The notes: a model not told the origin generated them from the letters alone. A stretch of DNA of 41,731 nucleotides from an uncultured Faecalibacterium sp. (GCA_900772565.1 CAAHET010000002.1:1-41731), one strand, 5' to 3'. Shown: positions 31,448 to 40,055, numbered from the stretch's first letter. A program made the numbers and translations.

Positions 31448-32512
31448 ATGACCGAAGCTGAACTGATGCAGCTGCTTGTTGCCATCACCCCGCCGGACGA
31501 AGCCGCCCGCGCCGCCGCCCACGCCCACTGGGCAAGCCTTGCCAAGCCCTTGGGCGGGCTGGGTGCGCTGGAGACGATGCTGAAAGATGCCGCCGCGCTG
31601 ACCGGCACGGCGCAGTTTGATTTTTCCCGCCGGGCGGTGGCGGTGCTCTGCGCGGACAACGGCGTGGTGGCGCAGGGCGTAAGCCAGACCGACCAGAGCG
31701 TGACCCGCGCCGTAGCCGAAAACCTTGCCGCGCGGCGCACCAGCGTCTGCCGGATGGCGCAGGCGGCGCACTGCGATGTGCTGCCGGTGGATATGGGCAT
31801 CGCCGGTGCGCCGGTGCCCGGCGTGCGGGACTGCCGCGTTGCCGCCGGAACTGCGGACTTTACCAAAGGCCCCGCCATGACCCGCGCCGAGGCGGTGGAG
31901 GCCATTGGCCGGGGCATCGCCCTGACCCGGCAGCTTGCCGCCGAGGGCTACGGGCTGGTGGCCACCGGCGAGATGGGCATTGGCAACACCACCACCTCCA
32001 GCGCCGTGGCTGCCGTGCTGCTGGCACAGCCGGTGCAGACCATGACCGGGCGCGGCGCGGGGCTTTCCGATGCAGGGCTTGCCCGCAAGGTGGACGCCAT
32101 CCGGCGGGGCATTGCCCGCAATGCCCCCGACCCCGCTGACGCCTTGGACGTACTGAGCAAGCTGGGCGGCTTTGATATCGCCGGGCTGTGCGGGATGTTT
32201 CTGGGTGGTGCGCTGGCGGGTGTGCCCGTGCTGATGGATGGCTTCATCAGCGGGGTGGCGGCGCTGTGCGCCGTGCGGCTGTGCCCGGCAGCGGCAAAGG
32301 CCGTGTTTGCCAGCCACTGCTCCACCGAGCCTGCCGCCCGGCTGGTACTGGAAGCGCTGGGCAAAGCGCCCCTGCTCACCGCCGGGCTGCATCTGGGCGA
32401 AGGTACCGGCGCAGTGGCCAGCATCCCGCTGTGGGACATGGCGCTGGCAGTGTACGAGGGGTGCTATTCCTTTGCGGAGGGCGGTATTGCGCCGTATACG
32501 CCCCAATGCTGA
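31448..32512 (+). CDS. cobT: Nicotinate-nucleotide-dimethylbenzimidazole phosphoribosyltransferase CobT
   Basis: 354-residue CobT, which activates the lower-ligand base to its alpha-ribotide. Recognisable segments are LAKPLGGLGALE near the N-terminus, CADNGVVAQGVSQTD, GEMGIGNTTTSSA and the catalytic Glu in LHLGEGTGA near the C-terminus. Start: AAAGG lies 8 nt before ATG 31448 but directly abuts the earlier ATG 31439 that overlaps the cbiA stop, so 31448 is chosen. No gene for making the base (bluB or bza) is in the window, so the lower ligand may be scavenged or made elsewhere. Confidence 0.95.
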   Translation: MTEAELMQLLVAITPPDEAARAAAHAHWASLAKPLGGLGALETMLKDAAALTGTAQFDFSRRAVAVLCADNGVVAQGVSQTDQSVTRAVAENLAARRTSVCRMAQAAHCDVLPVDMGIAGAPVPGVRDCRVAAGTADFTKGPAMTRAEAVEAIGRGIALTRQLAAEGYGLVATGEMGIGNTTTSSAVAAVLLAQPVQTMTGRGAGLSDAGLARKVDAIRRGIARNAPDPADALDVLSKLGGFDIAGLCGMFLGGALAGVPVLMDGFISGVAALCAVRLCPAAAKAVFASHCSTEPAARLVLEALGKAPLLTAGLHLGEGTGAVASIPLWDMALAVYEGCYSFAEGGIAPYTPQC

Positions 32513-33027
32513 CGCTGGTACTGGGCGGCGCTGCCAGCGGCAAAAGCGAATACGCCGAGGCCCTTGTGCTGCGCAGCGCTTTGCCGCGGTACTATCTGGC
32601 CACCATGCAGGTGTGGGATGCCGAGTGCGCCGCCCGGGTGGAAAAACACCGCAAAATGCGCGCTGCAAAGCAGTTTGAGACCCTCGAGTGCCCGCTGCAT
32701 TTAGAGACGGTGCATCTATCCCGCAGGGGTACGGCGCTGCTGGAGGATTTGGGCAACCTGACCGCCAACGAACTGTACGACCCCGCCGGGGCGGGCGATG
32801 CAGCCGCCGCGCACATTTTGCAGGGGCTGGACAGCCTTGCCGCGCAGTGCGAAAACTTGATCGTTGTTTCCAACGAGGTGTTCAGCGGCGGCGCGGACTA
32901 TGCCGGGGACACGGACCGCTATCTGCTGGCGCTGGCGCGGGTGAACAACGCCCTCGCCGCCCGGGCAGACGCCGTTGTGCGGGTGGTGTGCGGCATCCCT
33001 GTCTATTATAAAGGAGTGGAAAAATGA
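32506..33027 (+). CDS. cobU: Adenosylcobinamide kinase / adenosylcobinamide-phosphate guanylyltransferase CobU
   Basis: 173-residue CobU of near-normal length. P-loop GGAASGKSEYAE (residues 7-18), a middle segment with LEDLGNLTANELYD (about 82-95), and the C-terminal VVSNEVFSGG and RVNNALAARAD region. It phosphorylates adenosylcobinamide and then transfers GMP. Its ATG lies within the end of cobT (7-nt overlap) with no close ribosome binding site, so translation probably depends on cobT. Confidence 0.92.
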   Translation: MLTLVLGGAASGKSEYAEALVLRSALPRYYLATMQVWDAECAARVEKHRKMRAAKQFETLECPLHLETVHLSRRGTALLEDLGNLTANELYDPAGAGDAAAAHILQGLDSLAAQCENLIVVSNEVFSGGADYAGDTDRYLLALARVNNALAARADAVVRVVCGIPVYYKGVEK

Positions 33028-33776
33028 TCGTTTTGCAGACCATTGCGGTGGCCTTTGCCATGTTTTCGGCGGTGCCGGTGCCGCAGTTTGGGTGGAACGA
33101 AAAGAATATGCGGTACGCGCTGTGCGCTTTTCCGCTGGTGGGGCTTTTATGCGGGGCGTTGTGGTGCGTGTGCGGGGTGCTGCCACTGCCTGCCCCGGCG
33201 CGGGCGGCAGGGTTCTGCCTTGTGCCGGTGTGGGTGACCGGCGGCATCCATCTGGACGGTTACGTCGACACCTGCGATGCCCTTGCCAGCTACGGCGACC
33301 GGGAAAAGAAGCTGGAAATTTTAAAAGACCCGCACTGCGGTGCCTTTGCGGTCATCCGGCTGTGCAGTTATTTTGCGGCTTATCTCTGTCTTGCCGCCTG
33401 CGTGCAGTTCACGCCCCGGGTGGGCGCGCTGTGGACGCTGGCACTGGTTTTGGAGCGGGCACTTTCCGGCCTTGCGGTGGCGGCCTTTCCCATGGCCAAA
33501 AACACCGGCCTTGCCCACACCTTTGCCTCTGCCGCCGACCGCACCGCTGTGCGCAATGTACTGGCAGTGCTGGCAGTGCTGCTTTGCGGGGCGCTGCTGG
33601 CTTTAGGCGGCGGGGCACTGGCAGCAGCTGCAATCTTGCTGTTTTTGTGGTATCACCATGTAGCCGTGCAGCAGCTGGGCGGCATTACCGGAGATCTTGC
33701 CGGGTGGTTTTTGCAAAAGACTGAGCTATGGATGCTGGCGGCGCTGTGCGCCTGCCAATGGGGAGGGCTGTTATGA
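33024..33776 (+). CDS. cobS: Adenosylcobinamide-GDP ribazoletransferase CobS (cobalamin synthase)
   Basis: 250-residue integral membrane enzyme joining adenosylcobinamide-GDP and alpha-ribazole (phosphate). The acidic motif GGIHLDGYVDTCDALAS (about residues 73-89) and DPHCGAFAVI match CobS. Six or so hydrophobic helices follow, and the C-terminal GGITGDLAG motif is present. GGAG lies 7 nt before the ATG. It overlaps cobU and the small CobU-like gene by 4 nt each. Confidence 0.95.
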   Translation: MIVLQTIAVAFAMFSAVPVPQFGWNEKNMRYALCAFPLVGLLCGALWCVCGVLPLPAPARAAGFCLVPVWVTGGIHLDGYVDTCDALASYGDREKKLEILKDPHCGAFAVIRLCSYFAAYLCLAACVQFTPRVGALWTLALVLERALSGLAVAAFPMAKNTGLAHTFASAADRTAVRNVLAVLAVLLCGALLALGGGALAAAAILLFLWYHHVAVQQLGGITGDLAGWFLQKTELWMLAALCACQWGGLL

Positions 33777-34099
33777 TCTTGATCACCGGGCCGCTTTACA
33801 GCGGCAAGCGCACCTTTGCCCGCACCCTGCCCGGCCGCTGCATTGCGGATGCGCAGCAGCTTGCCGCCGGGTGCAAAGATAACGCAGAACTTGAGAAACT
33901 CGCGGATAAATTATCCGCTTATGATATCGTACTGTCCACCGAGGTGGGCGGCGGTGTGGTGCCCATAGACCCCGCAGAGCGTGCCGCGCGGGAAAGCGCC
34001 GGGCGGCTGGCCTGTATGCTGGCGGCGCGCGCTAAGTGCGTGGTGCAGATGTTCTGCGGCATCCCCACCGTTTTGAAAGGAGAATTGCCGGAATGCTGA
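33773..34099 (+). CDS. Small CobU-like P-loop protein
   Basis: 108 residues. It has a P-loop GPLYSGKRTFAR (residues 6-17), then a short middle (about 40 residues against about 75 in CobU), then the CobU-type segment VLSTEVGGGVVPIDPAERAARES followed by LAARAKCVVQMFCGIP. The segment resembles SNEVGxGIVP of typical CobU better than the full-length copy at 32506 does. It keeps the nucleotide-binding and C-terminal parts but lacks most of the centre, so it is either a minimal paralogue or a decayed copy. The frame is intact and tightly packed between cobS and cobC (overlaps 4 and 7 nt), which favours function. The guanylyltransfer and kinase roles may be divided between the two proteins; this is a guess. 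Confidence 0.75.
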   Translation: MILITGPLYSGKRTFARTLPGRCIADAQQLAAGCKDNAELEKLADKLSAYDIVLSTEVGGGVVPIDPAERAARESAGRLACMLAARAKCVVQMFCGIPTVLKGELPEC

Positions 34100-34692
34100 T
34101 CTATTTATTGCGTCATGGCCTGACCGAATACAACGCTGAAAAGCGCTATCAGGGACAGCGGGATATCCCGCTGTCTGCCGCCGGGCGCGCTGTGCTGTGC
34201 CGGGCGGATATCTCCCCCAAGACCGTGTACATCACCCCCCTTTGCCGCACCCGGCAGACCGCCGAGGTACTGTTCCCGGACGCAAGGCTCGTAGAAATTG
34301 ACGGACTGAAGGAGATGTGCTTTGGCAGCTTTGAGGGGAGAAACTATATTGAGATGGAACACGACCCGGACTACCTCGCATGGATAGCCGCGAACTGCGA
34401 AAGCCCCTGCCCGGACGGCGAGACCAAGGCCGCATTTTGTGAGCGCATTTGCGTAGCTTTTTCCGCACTGGTGGATAAAGCCCTTGCAAGCGGCGAGGAG
34501 ATGCTGGTCATTGTAGCCCACGGCGGCACCCAGATGGCCGCGATGGAACGCTACGCCCTGCCCCACAAGGATTACTACGAATGGTGCGCCCCCAACGCCG
34601 GCGGCTTTGTGCTGGACGCCAAGGACTGGGCGGCAAAGCAGGTGCTGCATCTGGTAAAGACCGTGCAGTACACAAAGGAGGCGCAGGCATGA
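34093..34692 (+). CDS. cobC: Alpha-ribazole phosphatase-like histidine phosphatase CobC
   Basis: 199-residue histidine-phosphatase-superfamily protein with the LLRHGLTEYN phospho-His motif (residues 5-14), the CR(T)RQT motif with Arg near 57, Glu in KEMCFGSFEG and the second His in VAHGGTQ. In the cobalamin context it should remove phosphate from alpha-ribazole phosphate or adenosylcobalamin phosphate. GGAG lies 10 nt before the ATG. It overlaps the small CobU-like gene by 7 nt and cbiB by 4 nt. Confidence 0.88.
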   Translation: MLIYLLRHGLTEYNAEKRYQGQRDIPLSAAGRAVLCRADISPKTVYITPLCRTRQTAEVLFPDARLVEIDGLKEMCFGSFEGRNYIEMEHDPDYLAWIAANCESPCPDGETKAAFCERICVAFSALVDKALASGEEMLVIVAHGGTQMAAMERYALPHKDYYEWCAPNAGGFVLDAKDWAAKQVLHLVKTVQYTKEAQA

Positions 34693-35639
34693 TCGGCTAC
34701 GCGGTACTGGGCGGCTTTGTGCTGGACGCCATTTTCGGCGACCCTGCGTGGCTGCCGCACCCGGTGGTGTACATGGGCAAGGCCATCTCTGCGCTGGAAA
34801 AGCAGCTGCGTGCCCGCCTGCCCAAAACGCCGGAGGGCGAGCTTTGGGGCGGGCGCATTTTAGCCTTTTGCCTGCCGGTGGGCACCCTTGCGCTCACAAG
34901 CCTTGTCTGCATGGGCACCGCTGCCTTGCACCCGCTGCTGGGGCTGGCAACGCAGATGTTCTGGTGCGGGCAGGCACTGGCGGCAAAGGGGCTTGTGCAG
35001 GAGAGCATGAACGTTTACCGGGAGCTGACAAAGCCAGACCTGCCCGCCGCCCGCACTGCCGTGAGCCGCATCGTGGGACGGGACACGCAGGCGCTGACTG
35101 CCGAGGGCGTGACCAAAGCCGCTGTGGAAACGGTTGCCGAAAACGCCAGCGACGGGGTGATCGCGCCGCTGTTCTATATGCTGCTGGGCGGCGCACCGCT
35201 GGCGCTTACTTATAAAGCCATCAACACCATGGACAGCATGGTGGGCTACAAAAACACGCAGTATCTTTATTTTGGCCGTGCAGCGGCAAAGCTGGACGAT
35301 ATTGCCAACTACCTGCCCAGCCGCATTGCCGCTTTGCTGTGGGTAGCGGCTGCTGCCCTGACCGGCAACGATGCCCGCAATGCGTGGCGCATCTGGCGGC
35401 GGGACAGGCGCAACCACGCCAGCCCCAACAGCGCCCAGACCGAGAGTGCCTGCGCCGGTGCACTGAACGTGCAGCTGGCCGGGCCCGCCTATTATTTTGG
35501 TGAATACTACCCAAAGCCCACCATCGGCGATGCCGTGCGTCCCATTGAGCCGGAGGATATCCGCCGCGCAAACCGCATGATGTACGCCGAAAGCCTGTTG
35601 GCGCTGGCGCTCGGGCTATTGATACGAGGTATTTTATGA
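34689..35639 (+). CDS. cbiB: Adenosylcobinamide-phosphate synthase CbiB
   Basis: 316-residue membrane protein. It begins GFVLDAIFGDPAWLPHPVVYMGK (first and last residues about 9-31), a pattern typical of CbiB/CobD synthases, and has VAENASDGVIAPLFYMLLGG, KAINTMDSMVGYKN and RDRRNHASPNSAQTES. It attaches aminopropanol phosphate (or a related amine) to cobyric acid. AAAGGAGG lies 7 nt before the ATG. It overlaps cobC and cobD by 4 nt. Confidence 0.95.
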   Translation: MIGYAVLGGFVLDAIFGDPAWLPHPVVYMGKAISALEKQLRARLPKTPEGELWGGRILAFCLPVGTLALTSLVCMGTAALHPLLGLATQMFWCGQALAAKGLVQESMNVYRELTKPDLPAARTAVSRIVGRDTQALTAEGVTKAAVETVAENASDGVIAPLFYMLLGGAPLALTYKAINTMDSMVGYKNTQYLYFGRAAAKLDDIANYLPSRIAALLWVAAAALTGNDARNAWRIWRRDRRNHASPNSAQTESACAGALNVQLAGPAYYFGEYYPKPTIGDAVRPIEPEDIRRANRMMYAESLLALALGLLIRGIL

Positions 35640-36688
35640 TACAGCTGGTACATGGCGGCGACTGGGCGGGTTACCGGGCGCAGTACGGACAGGACGCGCT
35701 GGACTTTTCGGCAAATGTCAGCCCGCTGGGACTGCCGGAGGGGGTGGCAAAGGCCATCACTGCCGCACTTGCCACCGCCGACCGCTACCCCGACCCCCTT
35801 TGCCGTGCTTTGCGGGCAAAGCTGGCAGTGCACGAGAAGGTGCCCATGGAGTACATCCTCTGCGGCAACGGCGCGGCAGACCTCATCTTCCGGCTGGTGT
35901 GGGCGGCAAAGCCCCGCACGGCGCTGCTGCCCGCCCCTACCTTTGCGGAGTATGCCGCCGCACTGGAAACAGCGGGCTGCACCGTCCGGCGGCATTTTCT
36001 GCACGAGGGCGAAGATTTTGCAGTAACGGAAGCGTTTGTTTCCACTGTGGACGGGGACTCCGACATGGTTTTCCTCTGCCAGCCCAATAACCCCACCGGA
36101 CAGCTGACCCCGCTGCCGCTGGTGGAAGCGCTGCTGCACCGGTGCGAGGCTTGCGGTGCACTGCTGGTGGTGGACGAGTGCTTTCTGGACTTTCTGCCGG
36201 AAAGCGAAGCGCTGTCTGCCAAAAAGCTACTGGCAAGCCCCTGCCTTATTATCCTGAAGGCCTTCACAAAACTGTACGGCATGGCTGGGGTGCGGCTGGG
36301 CTACTGCCTGTGCAGCAGCACCGCCCTGCTGGATAAAATGCAGTCTGCCGGGCAGCCGTGGGCAGTTTCCAGCCTTGCACAGGCGGCGGGACTGGCGGCG
36401 CTGGACGAGACCGCTTATGTAACCCGGGTGCAGGCGCTTATTGCGCAGCAGCGTCCTGTTTTGCGGGACGGTCTGCGCGCACTGGGGCTGCGGGTGCTGG
36501 ATGGCAGCGCGAATTATCTGCTGTTTCAGGCGCCGGAAACGCTGGGCGACAGCCTGCGGCAGCGCGGCATCGTGCTGCGCAGCTGCGGCAATTACCCCGG
36601 GCTGGACGGCAGCTGGTACCGCACCGCCGTACGCACCGCGCCGGAAAACCAGCAGCTTTTAAAAGCCTTACAGGAGGTGCTTGCATGA
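35636..36688 (+). CDS. cobD: L-threonine-O-3-phosphate decarboxylase CobD
   Basis: 350-residue PLP-dependent class I/II aminotransferase-fold enzyme that supplies aminopropanol phosphate for CbiB. It starts HGGDWAGY, with DFSANVSPLGLPEG near residues 23-36, CQPNNPTGQLTPL and DECFLDFL, and the PLP-binding lysine in KAFTKLYGMAGVRLGY. Histidinol-phosphate aminotransferases are close relatives; the gene neighbours decide the assignment. No threonine kinase is in the window. Confidence 0.93.
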   Translation: MIQLVHGGDWAGYRAQYGQDALDFSANVSPLGLPEGVAKAITAALATADRYPDPLCRALRAKLAVHEKVPMEYILCGNGAADLIFRLVWAAKPRTALLPAPTFAEYAAALETAGCTVRRHFLHEGEDFAVTEAFVSTVDGDSDMVFLCQPNNPTGQLTPLPLVEALLHRCEACGALLVVDECFLDFLPESEALSAKKLLASPCLIILKAFTKLYGMAGVRLGYCLCSSTALLDKMQSAGQPWAVSSLAQAAGLAALDETAYVTRVQALIAQQRPVLRDGLRALGLRVLDGSANYLLFQAPETLGDSLRQRGIVLRSCGNYPGLDGSWYRTAVRTAPENQQLLKALQEVLA

Positions 36689-38181
36689 GCCGGGCAAAAT
36701 GTATCATGGTGCAGGGCACGATGAGCGGGGCGGGCAAAAGCCTGCTGTGCACCGCGCTGTGCCGTATTTTTGCACAGGATGGCTACCGGGTAGCCCCCTT
36801 TAAAAGCCAGAACATGGCGCTGAACAGCTTTGTCACCCGGGACGGGCTGGAAATGGGCCGCGCACAGGTGGTGCAGGCACAGGCCGCCGGCATGGAGCCG
36901 GATGTGCGCATGAACCCTATTCTGCTCAAGCCCAGCAGCGATGTGGGCAGTCAGGTCATCGTGAACGGCGAGGTGCGCGGGCAGATGCCCGCAGCCGCCT
37001 ACTTCAAGCTGAAAAAGAGCCTCATCCCGGACATTTTAGCCGCCTACGACAGTCTGGCCGAAGAGGTGGATATCATCGTTATTGAGGGCGCAGGCAGCCC
37101 GGCAGAGATCAACCTGAAGGCGGACGATATCGTCAACATGGGGCTGGCAAAGCTGGTGGATGCACCGGTGCTGCTGGCGGGCGATATCGACCGGGGCGGC
37201 GTGTTTGCGCAGCTGTACGGCACGGTGGAACTGCTGGAGCCCGCCGAGCGGGCACGCATCAAGGGGCTGGTCATCAACAAATTCCGGGGCGATGCCGCCA
37301 TCCTGAAGCCCGGCCTTACCATGCTGGAGGAAAAGACCCATCTGCCGGTGCTGGGCGTTGTACCCTACCTGCGGGTGGACATCGAGGACGAGGACTCCCT
37401 CTCCTCCCGGCTGGAAAGCAGCACCGCCGTCAAGCCGCTGGATGCTGCCATTCTGCGGCTGCCGCATATCTCCAATTTTACGGATTTTATGCCGCTGGAG
37501 CAGCACCCGCTGCTGAGCGTGCGGTATGTGCAAAGCCCCCGGCAGCTGGGCGCACCGGATGTGGTCATTCTGCCGGGCACAAAAAACACCATAGATGACC
37601 TGCTCTGGCTGCGGCAGTGTGGGCTGGAAGCTGCGGTGCAAAAGCTGGCGGCCTCCGGCACGCCGGTGCTGGGCGTGTGCGGTGGATACCAGATGCTGGG
37701 CGAGACCCTCGCCGACCCTGAGGGCACCGAGAGCGGACGCAGCCAGACCGTGCGCGGGCTGGGGCTGCTGCCCACCCGGACTGTGTTTACGGACGCAAAG
37801 CACCGCACACAGGATACCGCCACCGTCACCACGCCACAGCTGGCGGGTGCAGCGCTGACCGGCTACCAGATCCATACCGGGCGCACCGCTGTGCAGGGCG
37901 TGCCCTTCTGCCGCCTTGCGGACGGCAGCGCCGAGGGCTGCGTGCAGGACAATGTGGCGGGCACTTATCTGCACGGCCTGTTCGATACCGGAGAGCTGAC
38001 CGAAAAACTGGTGCAGCTGCTGTGCGGCCGCAAGGGCATCTCCCCTGCCAGTGCGCCGCTGCTTTCCATGGCAGAATACCGCCAGCAGCAGTTTGACCTG
38101 CTGGCCGACGGCGTGCGCCGGGCGCTGGACATGAACGCTCTATACGCCGCCATGGGACTGGAAAGGAGGAACACCCTATGA
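36685..38181 (+). CDS. cbiP: Cobyric acid synthase CbiP
   Basis: 498-residue glutamine-dependent amidotransferase that amidates the b, d, e and g side chains. The P-loop is VQGTMSGAGKS (residues 8-18), followed by PFKSQNMALNSF. The middle has EGAGSPAEINL and VLLAGDIDRGGVFAQ. The class I glutaminase domain has catalytic Cys in VLGVCGGYQMLG. The start overlaps cobD by 4 nt; longer upstream frames lie inside cobD. It overlaps cbiC by 4 nt. Confidence 0.96.
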   Translation: MSRAKCIMVQGTMSGAGKSLLCTALCRIFAQDGYRVAPFKSQNMALNSFVTRDGLEMGRAQVVQAQAAGMEPDVRMNPILLKPSSDVGSQVIVNGEVRGQMPAAAYFKLKKSLIPDILAAYDSLAEEVDIIVIEGAGSPAEINLKADDIVNMGLAKLVDAPVLLAGDIDRGGVFAQLYGTVELLEPAERARIKGLVINKFRGDAAILKPGLTMLEEKTHLPVLGVVPYLRVDIEDEDSLSSRLESSTAVKPLDAAILRLPHISNFTDFMPLEQHPLLSVRYVQSPRQLGAPDVVILPGTKNTIDDLLWLRQCGLEAAVQKLAASGTPVLGVCGGYQMLGETLADPEGTESGRSQTVRGLGLLPTRTVFTDAKHRTQDTATVTTPQLAGAALTGYQIHTGRTAVQGVPFCRLADGSAEGCVQDNVAGTYLHGLFDTGELTEKLVQLLCGRKGISPASAPLLSMAEYRQQQFDLLADGVRRALDMNALYAAMGLERRNTL

Positions 38182-38852
38182 CCCCGCAGCACCATCTGCC
38201 CGCCGACATCGAGCGGACGAGCCTTTCTATCATCACCGCAGAGCTGGACGCAATGGGTCTGACCCCGTCGCCGGAGACCGCCGCCGTGGTTAAGCGGGTG
38301 ATCCACACCACCGCTGATTTCGACTACGCCCGCAACCTGCGCTTCACCCCCGGCGCAGTGGCGGCGGGCGTGGCGGCACTGCAAGCCGCTGCGCCCATCG
38401 TTACCGACACCAACATGGCGCTTTCCGGCATTACAAAGCCCGGGCTTGCACGGCTGGGCGGCACGGCGCTGTGCTACATGGCCGACCCGGAGGTAGCCGC
38501 GCTGGCAAAGGCCAACGGCACTACCCGGGCGGTAGCGTCCATGCAAAGAGCCGCCGCTGAGCACCCCGATGCCATCCTTGCGGTAGGCAACGCACCCACT
38601 GCCCTATTGACCATTGCCGATTTGATCGAAACCGCCGGGCTGCGCCCTGCGCTGGTCATCGGGGTGCCGGTGGGCTTTGTGAATGTGGTGGAGAGCAAGG
38701 AGCGGCTGTTTGAGGTGTGCGCTACCCACGATGTTCCCGCCATCGTCGCGATGGGGCGCAAGGGCGGCAGTAATGTTGCCGCCGCCATCTGCAATGCGCT
38801 GGTGTATTCCGCCGCCGGAATGCTGGACCCCACCGACCGGGGGTGGAAATAA
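38178..38852 (+). CDS. cbiC: Cobalt-precorrin-8 methylmutase CbiC
   Basis: 224-residue CbiC, which moves the methyl group from C11 to C12 to make cobyrinate. Family segments: VVKRVIHTTADFDYA (catalytic-His region, about residues 31-45), IVTDTNMALSGI, and the C-terminal VGFVNVVESKE and GRKGGSNVAAAICNAL. GGAGG lies before the ATG inside the cbiP end. It is the last gene of the locus; no classical terminator follows directly. Confidence 0.95.
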   Translation: MTPQHHLPADIERTSLSIITAELDAMGLTPSPETAAVVKRVIHTTADFDYARNLRFTPGAVAAGVAALQAAAPIVTDTNMALSGITKPGLARLGGTALCYMADPEVAALAKANGTTRAVASMQRAAAEHPDAILAVGNAPTALLTIADLIETAGLRPALVIGVPVGFVNVVESKERLFEVCATHDVPAIVAMGRKGGSNVAAAICNALVYSAAGMLDPTDRGWK

Positions 38853-39177
38853 AGAAGCATGCCATTATGCCGCCGCTAAAAGTTTGAGGTAAACATGGCA
38901 TATATTGTAAATAACAAGATAAAGAAATCGATTATCTTGTTATAGTAATCCAGAAAAATAGAGCAGCACTTGACAAAAGGTGTAGAATAAGCATAAAAAC
39001 AATCTCCTGTATTTGCCGGGACTATGACCCAATAAATACAGGAGATTTATTGTCTTAGATTTAAGTTGTTTATTGGTCTGGTTCCATACGCCCATACCTA
39101 TTTTCACTATGTTTATCGACATGGCAATCCAGTTGTGGAAAATCGTGGAATCACAAGTCGCGAATCAGCGCTGTTTT
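38853..39177. other. A/T-rich intergenic stretch with three inverted repeats
   Basis: No gene is supported. The base composition is much richer in A/T than the flanking genes. Inverted repeats are: ATGCCAT/ATGGCAT (38869-38875, 38895-38901); ATAACAAGATAA/TTATCTTGTTAT (38911-38922, 38932-38943; 9-nt loop); and AATCTCCTGTATTT/AAATACAGGAGATT (39001-39014, 39034-39047). A TTGACA at 38970-38975 has only a weak -10 (ATAAAA). The stretch may hold the 3' ends of the two convergent transcripts or a decayed inserted element. Confidence 0.5.
38994..39047 (-). terminator. Probable terminator of spo0A
   Basis: A perfect 14-bp stem (39001-39014 with 39034-39047) with a 19-nt loop. On the minus strand it is followed by GTTTTTATG, giving a T run. 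It is 131 nt beyond the spo0A stop, an unusually long distance. It could also stop read-through from cbiC. Confidence 0.6.
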
Positions 39178-39936
39178 TTACCCAACCCTCTGCCGCTTAT
39201 CCAGCCGCATTTTGTCAGCAATCATTGCGATGAATTCGCTGTTCGTAGGTTTGCCCCGCAGGTTATGGATAGTATAGCCGAAGTAGCTGTTGAGGGTATC
39301 TACGTCTCCCCTGTCCCATGCCACCTCGATGGCGTGGCGGATGGCGCGCTCCACGCGGCTGGCGGTGGTGCCGTTTTTCTTGGCGATTTCCGGGTACAGG
39401 CGCTTGGTTACGGCGTTGATATACTCCGGCTCGTTCATGGTGAGCAGGATGGCATCCCGCAGGAACTGGTAGCCTTTGATATGGGCGGGGACGCCGATTT
39501 GATGCAGTATTTCGGTGACGGTCAGCTCGTCACTATCCACGCTGGTGTGGAGCAGGTGCTTTTCCTGTCCGCTGGCCGCCTTGAGCACCCGGGCGGCAAG
39601 GACGCTTTCGTCAAAGGGCTTGACAAAATAGTAGGCAAAGCCCTCGTCCAGCAGCTCCTGTACCATCTCCTCGCTCTGGAATGCGCCGGTGACGAAAAAC
39701 GAGGTGTGGCGCTCCCCTGCGGCGTTGTAGCGCTGCTTGACCGCCAGCGCATCCAGCCCGGGCATGAAGGCGTCCAGCAGCACCACCTGCGGGTGAACGG
39801 CCAGCATCTTCTGCAAAACCTTATTTCCATCCTTTTCCACAACGGTCACTTCCACGCCCTTTTGCTCCAGCGCCTCGCGGCAGGCTTCTGTGATCTGAGC
39901 ACCGGTATCCGACATCAAGAATCTCACTTTATCCAT
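39178..39936 (-). CDS. spo0A: Sporulation response regulator Spo0A
   Basis: 252-residue Spo0A. The receiver domain (1-120) has D10 of the acidic pocket (followed by Thr where two acids are usual), phospho-acceptor D55 in VVLLDAFMPG, T83 and K106 (YYFVKPF). The C-terminal DNA-binding domain (about 135-252) has the Spo0A-specific pattern TVTEILHQIGVPAHIKGYQ and TASRVERAIRHAIEVAW. Start: GGAGG lies 8 nt before ATG 39936; an upstream in-frame ATG overlaps the promoter. It follows spoIVB as in spore formers. If the genus lacks spores, Spo0A must control something else, for example stationary-phase genes. Confidence 0.95.
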   Translation of the reverse strand: MDKVRFLMSDTGAQITEACREALEQKGVEVTVVEKDGNKVLQKMLAVHPQVVLLDAFMPGLDALAVKQRYNAAGERHTSFFVTGAFQSEEMVQELLDEGFAYYFVKPFDESVLAARVLKAASGQEKHLLHTSVDSDELTVTEILHQIGVPAHIKGYQFLRDAILLTMNEPEYINAVTKRLYPEIAKKNGTTASRVERAIRHAIEVAWDRGDVDTLNSYFGYTIHNLRGKPTNSEFIAMIADKMRLDKRQRVG

Positions 39937-39977
39937 GGTTGTTTCCTCCAATGTGTGCAGTTCCTTTAATACCATGG

Positions 39978-40006
39978 ATTTTACCATAATTTTCCAGACA
40001 GTTCAA
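39978..40006 (-). promoter_or_regulatory. SigA-type promoter of spo0A
   Basis: On the minus strand: -35 TTGAAC (40001-40006), 17-nt spacer, -10 TAAAAT (39978-39983), 41 nt before the start codon. About 30 bases further upstream, GCTCGAA (near 40038-40044, plus strand) matches the 0A-box TGTCGAA at five of seven positions, a weak hint of autoregulation. Confidence 0.7.
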
Positions 40007-40055
40007 CGGTTTATTTTGGGAAATTATGGAAATTCCGCTCGAATGTCCTACTTTT

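Noticed and set aside
38940..39122. 60-codon minus-strand frame in the A/T-rich gap after cbiC
   Set aside because: It overlaps two inverted repeats, has no good ribosome binding site and ends in a hydrophobic stretch with no similarity that I recognise. It could be real only if transcript evidence appears.
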